Below are positions 55,959 to 64,000 of a stretch of 64,000 nt of DNA, in pieces (position 1 is the first letter of the stretch; each line of letters opens with the position of its first letter). A program made the translations under genes and the position numbers. Origin of the DNA: Pelobates cultripes (Eukaryota; Chordata; Amphibia; Anura; Pelobatidae); the NCBI GenBank assembly GCA_933207985.1, contig OW240912.1, forward strand, positions 106,596,686 to 106,660,685, in the 5' to 3' direction. The notes under the pieces are model-generated. The model was not told where the DNA came from, searched no databases, and saw only the letters and a program-made list of their open reading frames with translations.

Positions 55959-56700
55959 GCCATAAATACACTTCTGGTCTATCTTTTCCAACAGCCTCAG
56001 ATTCAATATTATACCATGTATCTGTTTTAAACGATTCAACCTTAAGTTTATATATGTGACCAATGATATTAACATGATAACAGTTTCTGATATTTGGATA
56101 GTTTAAACCTCCATGTTGGAATTTCCTGGAAAGAACTCTAGAGCTTATTCTAGGTCTTTTCGATTTCCAAATGAAGTTCTGAAAGCTGGATTGTATCATA
56201 GTTAACCAGTTGTCTGGGATTTGTAAAGGAATCATCCTGAATCGATCGAGCGCCATTCTTTTAATTTTAAATTTGTATATTTCAGGAGATTAAATACATT
56301 TATTTCCATAATATCATTAACGTGGGTTGAAATTATGACACCCAGATAGTTAAAAACATTTTTAGACCATACGAAATCGTACTTATCTCGTAAATCTTTT
56401 AGGCTATGGTTGTCAACCTTTGTGGTTACAGCAATTGATTTGGATATATTAAGTTTGTAATTAGATACATTGGAGTAACTTTTTATCACAGATAAGACTT
56501 GGGGGAGGGAGGATTCTGGAGAAGTGAGTGTTAGTAATATATCGTCGGCATAGAGTGATATTTTTGCCTCGGAGTTGTTAGTTAGGAAACCCTTGATATT
56601 CAAATTAGCCCTAATATTAATTGCTAAGGGTTCCAAAGTTAAGATATAGAGGAGAGGGGATAAGGGACATCCCTGTCCAAAATATCCACTATTCTTCTAG
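55959..56700 (-). pseudogene. L1-type ORF2, RT palm end and thumb
   Basis: The minus-strand frame at 56636-56232 has AKISLYADDILLTLTSP, the catalytic YADD box of non-LTR reverse transcriptases, followed by YKLNISKSIAV and FNYLGVIIS. Just before it GQGCPLSPLLYILTLEPLA (RT block 4) reads through 56640-56690. The next frame (56256-55960) continues with WLTMIQSSFQNFIWKSKRPR, the thumb region. Fingers and the first catalytic Asp are absent because the sequence jumps directly to the linker after endonuclease. Confidence 0.85.
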
Positions 56701-57901
56701 TGCAGGTCTCGGAGGATCTGCCTGGCATGAAACCGACCTGATCCGAATGAACGACTCTCTCCACAAATGGTTTTAATCTGCATGTTATAATTGCTGCGTA
56801 TATTTAGTCTCAATTTATTAATTGTTCTTCTGATCTTGTCTTCTGTCTTTAAATTCATTTGTTTTTGTAGTTCTAAAAGTGTTGCTCTTAGTTGATTGGA
56901 TGGTTGTTCTTTATTCAATTTAGACACATTAAAGTATTGGATATTAGAATCGGTTAGGTCTCTGTTTATCATAGTTTTGGTTTGTTTTTCTATTTTAATA
57001 AGGTGGCCTCTAATGACCGCTTTATATGTAGCCCATAAAGTGGAGTCTAAAATATCAGGGGTGGAGTTTTTGAGCCAAAAAAACCTTGAGAGTTTAATTA
57101 TGGAATCTTGATTTATTTTAGATTTAAAGAGAGAGTCGTCCATTCTCCAGGAGTTCACGCATCTATGTAAGACTTTACCTATTTCTAGTATTACGAAACT
57201 ATGGTCAGACCAAGTATTGTCTTTAATTTGAATTGTATTAATTTCTTTCAGTGTGTTGGCTTTAACTAAGCATAAATCTATTTGTGAATATGAGTTATGG
57301 ACTTTAGACAAATGCGTAAAATCCCGTGAATCTGGATGTGTTACTCGCCAGGCATCATATAAACCATGCATGTCACATAAATTAGACAATATTTTAGATT
57401 GTTTATATAACTGGCTGTCAGAACTTAGCTGAATATGTGTTTTTGTTGTCCATTTTTGGATCGGGAACACAATTGAAATCACCTGCTATCAGCAGGATGC
57501 CTGTAGTTTTATTTTCCAGTCTATTCATAATTTTTTAAAACAAGGCAGTTGGATTAATATTTGGCAGATATATGTTAACCAATGTGTAAATTATGGTTTC
57601 GATTTTGCAGATGATTATAAGAAATCTTCCACAGGGGTCATTATTTATTAATTTTACCTCGTGTTTTAGATTAGAATCAAAAATGATTGCCACTCCAGAT
57701 TTTTTATTATTTGGGAGGGATGCATGATATATATGTTTATATTTATCCCCCCCCCCCCCATTTTTGCAGTTCAGATCGCAACCAATGCGTTTCTTGGAGG
57801 AAGGCTATTTGTATCTGGTTAGTCACCAAGGAATCGTAAACCATTTGCTTTTTCCACCTTGTATTTAGACCTTGTACATTTATAGACATAATTTTTAACA
57901 T
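56697..57901 (-). pseudogene. L1-type ORF2 start: endonuclease and linker
   Basis: ORF2 opens at ATG 57901 and reads IMSINVQGLNTRWKK and IAFLQETHWL (catalytic Glu), then KKSGVAIIF and, after a stop near 57538, LLIAGDFN (Asp/Asn pair). The frame then shifts and runs 57482-56697 with SQIDLCLV and NTWSDHSFVILE (Asp-His), completing an APE-type endonuclease that nicks the target. After it comes a basic linker to about the RQILRDLH at 56700. A one-base frame change lies near 57480. Confidence 0.85.
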
Positions 57902-58915
57902 TAGCTTTTTAGGGTTTGGTGAATACTAGCTCGATAGTACCAGATAGTTTGGTACTAAAATAATATTATTCAGGCTGACCATGACCCAGTTAATACGAAA
58001 ATACAGATAACAACACAAACCACAACGTAAAAACATATGACGAAATAACAACGTTTCAACAACATTTAACATTTTAAGTCCCAAGGGCTAATAGCCATGG
58101 GTTCCTAAGTCTTCCAACTTTAGAAGATTAAGGGATATCTGTGAATACATCACAGAAAGGGGGGATTAAGGTCAAGCATCTGAAGGCTTAGGTGGGACTA
58201 TATATATGTGTATGGTAGGTGAGGGGGGGGGGGAGAAAAAAAAATAACACCCTTATGGTTTATGTCTTTTTGATTCATCTAATTAAATTTCTTATTTAAG
58301 TCAAGTATATTGATATAGGGATATCTAAGTTTATCCCCTTTTCTCCCTACTTTTCCTTTTTCTTTCCTTTACTTATTCTTACCAACCTTGTATTGTTTTC
58401 TTTAAATAGGTATAAAAGTGATCAAAAGATTTGTGAACAAATATAATAATTGAGGAATTATGCATGTAAAGTTATCACCTTTTACATCATATTAAATTTA
58501 GGTTAGTGAGTATCCACAACCATATTTAAGCATTTCATTTATGCCATAAGGCGTGCCTACTTCTAAGTGTTCATCTTGTGCTGAAAAAAAACCCCACCTT
58601 ATAGAGTGTTTAGCAGGTAATTTGTATCTTTTTGGTTTGTTTACATTTCTTAATTGATCAAGTGTATTAATATAAGGGTATCTAAATTTATCCCCTTTTC
58701 TCCTTGCCTATTTCAGAATATTCATCTTGTGAAAAAAATAAATAAATAAATAAATAAATTATGTATATGTATACATTGTGTTTCTTATGTGGACAAAGTG
58801 TTCAACTAACGTTGAAATACAATAAACAACTAATATTTAAAATTATAAATTCATTTCTCTCCCCCCTCCTATCCCACCCAACTCCACCTAAAACCTTAAA
58901 AGTCCCTATTGGAGA
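57902..58915 (-). other. Inter-ORF spacer of the LINE, about 1 kb
   Basis: No domain is found in any frame. The phrase CAAGTRTATTRATATARGG followed by TATCTAA-TTTATCCCCTTTTCTCC occurs at 58302-58347 and again at 58660-58705, an internal duplication of unknown extent. A TAAATAAATAAATAAA run lies at 58736-58757. The spacer is much longer than the few to few dozen bases usual in mammalian L1. Confidence 0.5.
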
Positions 58916-59840
58916 TTAGTTTAGTGATTTATTCTGCAGCCATGTCTTAAGCTTGTCTGATTGATCAAAGGTCTCTGTTTTTCCATCTATCTGAATAATC
59001 ATCCTTGTAGGGAAGGTCCATCTGAATCTGATGTTGTGTTTCTTCAAAATATTGATTTCAGGCGTAACACTCTTCTCTTATTTCTAGTATTGTAGGATAA
59101 ATCTGGGAGTGCTATGATGTTTGCATACGGACCATCCTTTATGACTTTTTCTCTATTAGCTTTTAATACTTGCTCTTTGAATTCATATAAGTGAAAACAG
59201 GTAATTATATCTCTTGGAGTTTCAGATGCTATGTTTGATGGTTTATACAATCCATGACATCTGTCGATTTTCTCATTGTGACCGTCCAGTTTTAAACCTA
59301 AAGCTTTAAAGTAGTCATGTAGCATATGTTGCAGGTTTTCTTGCTTGTTAGTATCGTTAAAATTACGAAACCTGAGGTTTTTCCTGCGAGATCTATCTTC
59401 AAGGTCTTCTATTTTATTTTCAAGAATATGAATCTTTGATGTCAGTGTAGTTACTTCTTCATTCAATTATACTATCTCAAAATCTGCATTCCTCTTTCGA
59501 TCTTCCATAACTTGGAATTTTCAGTTAGTTTAGCTATTTCGCTTTTTATTTCGTATCGCATTTCTGTGGAATTTTTTGAAATTTCTTTCTTTATTTCTTC
59601 TAAGATAGATTGTAGACTTTCATTCAAAACTTTAGTGGTAACTTCTTCCTTATCTTTGTTGTCTTTGTTTATTTCCATAGTAGATAACTTTTGGTTTCTT
59701 AATGATAGTCAGGGTTTATTCCCTTTAGAATCTTTAAATTGGGGAGAAAAGAATACGTCCAGGTTTTTTTCTTGATGTGTTTCTACTTTATCTCGATTGG
59801 ATACAAGTTTAGGGTCTTGGGCTGATTTTTTGGGTGCCAT
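58916..59840 (-). pseudogene. L1-type ORF1 RNA-binding chaperone
   Basis: ATG at 59840 starts a basic N-terminus (MAPKKSAQDPKL); a TGA falls near codon 43. From about residue 55 a coiled-coil region (LNESLQSILEEIKKEISKNS) runs to a frame break near 59470. The next frame has IHILENKIEDLEDRSRRKNL, the coiled-coil end and start of the RRM-like domain, then TPRDIITCFHLYEFKEQVLK and IIALPDLSYNTRNKRR, the C-terminal domain signature of L1 ORF1p. A further shift leads to a plausible end at 58916. Total about 308 codons against about 340 in mammalian L1. It would coat the LINE RNA. Confidence 0.85.
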
Positions 59841-59991
59841 CAGTTTCCTTCTCTATTTCACCCCTTCTCTCTCCCTTCTCTTTACCCCATTTCTCCCTTT
59901 TATTCTTGTAAAAAAAATAATATTTTTTTTCTTTTTTTTCTCTTTTCTCCTTCTTACTTTCCCCCCCTTTTTATATATATGTTTTTTTTTC

Positions 59992-60042
<51 letters not shown>

Positions 60043-60630
60043 CCTTTTCTTTTTAACAAGTGTAATGTTTAGTAGAGTAACCACAGTTCTATGGGTCAGA
60101 AATTCACCAGGTCAAGTAATAACAGAGACGAGAAAGGAAAAGAGAATAAAAAAGAAACTTTCTTATCTTTTAAACGAGATTTCAGACTTCAGTGTTTGGA
60201 GTTGTAATTTCCAGCATGCATCTATCGACCTGCTCAAAGATTCCAAGGCTTGTATAAGCAGGTAATCTGTTGCTGACTTGTAGACTGCGTTGCAGAGGTC
60301 GGGGTTTTCAGATAAAACACTAGAACCACCGGAGTACTATTCTCAGGGGATGGCTGTATTATGCGCTGTTCCGAAGCCCAGACCAGAGAGGCACCAATTT
60401 TACCCCAGATCTGTTTAGGTAGTGGATTCAGGGAATTCAGCATAGGAGAAACTTAAGTCAGAAAAGCGTTAAACGGCATATCGGTCTATCGGTGTATCAG
60501 CATGTCGACGTTTCACAGCCCTCAGACGGCCATCGCATTCCCCTCCTCTTGACGCAGGCCTACGTCCTACGTCCGCATCCACATCCTGTCTGCTGTTAAT
60601 TTATCTCTTACTGCCAGAGATCTGTTCATT
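59841..60630 (-). promoter_or_regulatory. 5' UTR / promoter region of the LINE
   Basis: The region between the ORF1 start and the right target duplication has no ORF of interest. It contains polypyrimidine/poly-T stretches and a (TA)n tract at 59998-60040, and a GC-richer outer half (60270-60590). By position it holds the internal promoter, which cannot be pinned down from sequence alone. Confidence 0.5.
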
Positions 60631-60639
60631 TAAGGACAT

Positions 60640-61220
60640 GTTAATGACATAGCAACATGAATCACTAAGTAGCATGGACTGGCGCCGTGACACAGGTCCA
60701 GGCATAGATGTCCAATACTGACTATTTCTTAGCAGAGCACAATACACTACTGTCCAAAGAAATGACAAATTCATGACACATTTTGGAAAATGAATTGGAA
60801 CCTTTCTACTGCAATTATCCTAGGCTTTTATAACATCTTATAAATATTATAAACATTGATGATTCAGTTGGTAATCTCCCCTTTTAAATTTTTACTTCAT
60901 AATGTTTTAGCTTTTATGTTTGTCATATGAGGCTTGTCATTGTGGATGTATTTTATATCAGTAATTTTAGTACAACAACATCAGAAGAAAACATTATATA
61001 TTTTCTGCAGTATATCTTGTTGTCCTAGGATTTTCATCTGTTGTTTGTGTATATTCTTGTAGAATTCACTAAACCAGTAGCCCCCTCAGATCCATAATAA
61101 GCTTAGACTGTCCATAACAATGTTTTAAACAACAAAGTTTTTTTTCCAGATCTTGAAATAATAGCTCTCTAAAGAATAATATAATTCGAACAGTGTCTAA
61201 CACACAAAAACAAACCACCT
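60640..61220. other. No recognisable feature
   Basis: AT-rich DNA with no coding or repeat signature that I can name. Confidence 0.45.
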
Positions 61221-61224
61221 GCTG

Positions 61225-61800
61225 TTATCTAGGTGACCAATGTGGTCTATTTTGGCCACCAGAAGGTGTAACATTGATCTAAACAGTATTAAATGTATCT
61301 GGAACACTATTCAGTTTTTAACATTATTCTCTATTCGTACCCGCATCTCTGATGCCCGCCTTCAAAACTTTGCTAGGACTGCCCGTTTGTATGGAACTCC
61401 ATTCCCTTATCTGTTAAACTCTCAGTCATTCTCAGTTCCTTCATAAGATCATTAAAAACTCACTTCTTCAGGAAAGCATATCAATTAAACTGTTAATAGT
61501 TTTTCCTCCCCGCACCTCGGTAACCCACCCTGCATCCTCTCCTGCAACAGTATCATCCAATAAACTAACCCTTCACTGTAAACCTTTCAAGTAACCTACT
61601 TTTTCCCATACATGAAACACATCTTACCCTTACCTCTTGTACCACTTTACCCCACTCTCTCTAGAATGTAAGCTGGTTTGAGATGGACCCTCAATACCCT
61701 CTGTTCCTTACGTCCAGCTCGTCTTGTTGCAAATACATGTCTGTTAGGCCACCTGTTGTACAGCGCTGCAAAATTATTATTGCTGGTGCTTTATAAAAAA
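61225..61800 (+). pseudogene. LINE 3' end, copy 3
   Basis: It matches copy 1 (45497-46035): a decayed LYGTPFPYLLNSQSFSVPS-type C-terminus, AAAACTCACTTCTTCAGGAAAGCATATCAATTAAACTG, then TAGAATGTAAGCTGG and GCGCTGCAAAATTATTATTGCTGG-CTTTATAAA at the tail. It is more diverged from copy 1 than copy 2 is. Confidence 0.7.
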
Positions 61801-62660
61801 GAATAACTAGGAAATTAATTAAAAGTATGATATGAAAAAAATGCAATACCTTTTTAGACCTTTTCAGAGGTGCATAAGTTCCAGAGGACCTGTGTGTCAT
61901 CAGTAAGAGACAACTCAGATTATATATACCATTATATACTTTTTAATGTTATTGACTGTGTACATCAAAACTATGTAGAAAAAATAAGTAATATAATTTA
62001 AATGCATTGCTGATTCCACATTTTTCAGTTTAATCCTGTATTTGGAGAGTGTCTGAAATTGAAATTTGTAGTGCTGAAGATAAGCAAAGAGATGCATTTT
62101 TCATGACTCCTGAAAGCTTGTGTCTGTTTTGCTTGACATGTTATAACTCTCCTGTTTACGAGGGATGAATGACTATGGATATACTGTTTCTCTGTAATGG
62201 AACAAAGATATCATGAACACAATGATAGCACGTCTGATTTCTTTTTCTTAACCCCTACTGCACTAAACAAGGAGCACATTATAATTCATTGCTTTATATG
62301 AAAAGTATGCAAATAGTAAAATCTGCATACATCTAGGATTCAGGATGTAATATAAACCAATATATTTTCCCACATGCGTGGGTTTATGAACGACATTTAT
62401 TTATTTAAAGTGGCACCTTGAGACCCATAACAACCTTTACTCTTTAAATATCATTATGGTGTAAGGAAGGCCCCTGTCGTTGTGCTGTGTCACTACACAC
62501 AGTTGCTTATTGCAGCATCAACTTGCAAAAGCACCATAAGCTCAACTTCTCACTCAGAGATGTCACAGAATGGTGTACATGCTTCCCACTATTCTTCCAA
62601 AAATTTACATGGCATAATATGCAGGACTGGAGCATAATTTGCAAGTCACCCCCTCCTCTG
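61800..62660. other. No recognisable feature
   Basis: Low-GC DNA with no convincing frame or repeat boundary. Confidence 0.45.
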
Positions 62661-62679
62661 TCACAGCTTTATTTATATA

Positions 62680-62860
62680 TATGTACTAGTGACACATGTA
62701 TGCACACTGATACGCATATACATGCAAACACATTTGTGCATACTGACACACATGCACACACACTGACACACATATACACATACTGAGACACATACACAGG
62801 TGTACACATACACATCCATAAACCCAAAGACCCAAGGCACACAACACACACATATACACG
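62680..62860. repeat. CA-rich degenerate microsatellite
   Basis: Interrupted ACACAYAC/CACACTGACACACAT units fill this interval. The Cys/Val/Tyr-rich minus frame and the Thr/His-rich plus frame are low complexity. Confidence 0.85.
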
Positions 62861-63414
62861 ACTCACCCTAACTTGGAGTCAAGCTTTCCTGCTCTGTGCG
62901 CACTGTCTCCTCCTGGGCACCAATGAACCTTGCTGCAGGCCAGCCACTGTTTCCGTGCCAAAACTTCTGCTGGTGCTGGCACAACTGGGAAGGACCCCAT
63001 GAAACCCATTGGGCATTGCCATGTCCCCTGGCACACTGTGGCCCTAGGGAGGTAGCCCTGACTGTACTACTGGTAGACCCCATGCATCATTGGCTTACAT
63101 GTATCAGCCACTTCCTAAAATGAGAATATTTCATTGCAGGATGCTGTACAACTTATCAAAAAAGTCTCCTAGCTGACATATCCTTTTAATTTATTTAAGG
63201 TTAAATATATTTGTTTGGCATTTCATTACACTCTGATACCAATATCATTTCTACATCCCTCCAGTGAAATATTATCATATGTACAGATTAGTATAAATAT
63301 ATTTATCACCTTTTTTCTAGTTTGAGTAATGACTGATGTGTAACCACAAAAAAAGTATACTGTATTGGTAGTAGAACCATCATGCTCTATTTGTAATTTT
63401 GGCCAGTGTTGGAA

Positions 63415-64000
63415 TCATACATTGATCAACCACAACATTAAAGCAACTGAAAGGTGACTGAATAACATTGCTTATATCAATACAATGGCACCTGTCAAGG
63501 GCTGGAATGTATTTGGCAGTAAGTAAATAGTCAGTTCTTGAATTTCCTGTGTTGAAAGCAGGAAAAATGGGCAAACAAAATATCTCAGTGACTTTGACAA
63601 GGGAAAAATAGTGATAGGTGGATGACTGGCTCAGAGCATCTCCAAAACTGCTTTGTGTCTGTGTTCCCGGTATGCAGGGGTTATTACCTATAAAAAGGTC
63701 AACTGTGACTGGCATCAGGGTCATGGGGGCCCAAGGCTTATTGCTGCATGTGGGGAGTGAAGGCCCGCCCAACTGGCCCTTCTGCAGCTCAAATTGCTGG
63801 AAAATATAATGCTTGCCATGATAGAAAGGTGTCAGAACACATAGTGCCTCTTAGTTTTCTGTAAGAAAGTTGCCTTGTCTGATGACTCATGTTTTCTTTT
63901 AGATCAGGTGGATGGACTGGTCCGTGTGGGACATTTACAGGGGGAAGAGATGGCAGCAGGATAGAAAGAAGGCAGGCTGGCAGAGGCAGTGTTATGCTCT
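63415..64000 (+). mobile_element. Third Tc1-type transposon, cut by window edge
   Basis: It begins near ACATTGATCAACCACAACATTAAAG and has the leader, then an ATGGGCAAAC start at about 63567. The coding part decodes in pieces to a Tc1-type helix-turn-helix (SQSISKTALCL-like) and, near 63880, to a SDDSCFLL motif that sits where the first catalytic Asp lies. Compared with my recollection of the family a central piece before SDDS is missing (about 63865), so the copy is internally deleted. It runs beyond the window. Confidence 0.65.

Larger units (their letters stand above)
52817..60630 (-). mobile_element. L1-type LINE, 5' end retained, interrupted by a hAT element
   Basis: TAAGGACAT at 52808-52816 recurs at 60631-60639, flanking a minus-strand element whose 3' tail is the T-run at 52817-52830 in plus view. 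Order on the minus strand is 5' UTR, ORF1 (59840-58916), inter-ORF spacer, ORF2 endonuclease (from 57901), partial RT, C-terminal domain, tail. Without the 1.8-kb hAT insertion it is about 6 kb, close to full length, but the middle of the RT domain is gone and frames are broken. Confidence 0.85.

Noticed and set aside
62669..62866. Cys/Val-rich 65-codon minus frame
   Set aside because: It comes from the CA-rich repeat.
1..64000. Host protein-coding exons
   Set aside because: I looked for frames with conserved domain signatures flanked by plausible splice sites and found none outside mobile elements; short exons could still be missed by eye.

Overview
This window is eukaryotic, repeat-dense, AT-rich DNA and is best read as an amphibian (probably anuran) intergenic or intronic stretch. 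That reading rests on the repeat mix, which I recognise from family knowledge and could not confirm by search: TTAA-flanked MITEs with ACTATAGTG-type ends, Tc1 transposons with long IR/DR ends, an Ngaro-like tyrosine-recombinase retrotransposon, a gamma-like endogenous retrovirus, L1-type and CR1/L2-type LINE remains, and long (~1.1 kb) LTRs. I found no convincing host exon, tRNA, rRNA, CRISPR array or bacterial-type operon. Every coding signal I can support belongs to a mobile element, and nearly all are broken.

Layout. 1-3314: a minus-strand LTR retrotransposon with a nearly complete 5' LTR, a tRNA-iMet-type primer site and a gag-position ORF that contains a coding 48-bp minisatellite; its 3' LTR is truncated. 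3330-5490: a copy of a dispersed repeat, then a deletion-derived hAT-like element with triplicated leader repeats and a G-rich minisatellite. 6.2-9.5 kb: tail-type repeats, two abutting TTAA MITEs and the C-terminus of a LINE. 9.5-15.3 kb: mostly featureless AT-rich DNA with one inverted copy of the dispersed repeat and an LTR-like block. 15.9-17.5 kb: an almost complete Tc1 transposon with two nonsense codons. 20.7-28.4 kb: a 5'-truncated gamma-type provirus with gag, pro, pol, env and a 3' LTR, all with stops or frameshifts. 28.6-34.3 kb: a minus-strand Ngaro-type element (SGNH hydrolase, tyrosine recombinase, RNase H, RT remnant, possible gag) interrupted by a solo LTR with a 5-bp target duplication. 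34.3-35.9 kb: a second Tc1-type lineage and a MITE. 36.7-40.4 kb: a hAT-type element (8-bp duplication) and a TTAA element containing two very large palindromes.

40.9-44.0 kb: two internally deleted L1-type retroposons, the first with a 15-bp target duplication. 44.2-48.4 kb: MITEs and LINE tails. 48.7-51.9 kb: a palindromic repeat locus invaded by a second Tc1 copy and by a third long solo LTR. 52.8-60.6 kb: a minus-strand L1-type LINE with ORF1, endonuclease, partial RT, C-terminal domain and matching flanks, lacking the RT core and split by a 1.8-kb hAT element that itself carries a solo LTR and a minisatellite. 61.2-64.0 kb: another LINE tail, a CA-rich repeat and the start of a third Tc1-type element cut by the window edge.

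The features do not form a pathway; the region is a record of nested insertions. The least expected signals are (i) stem-loops that recur in the three diverged long LTRs with compensating base changes, (ii) the protein-coding minisatellite of the first element, and (iii) the double-palindrome TTAA element.
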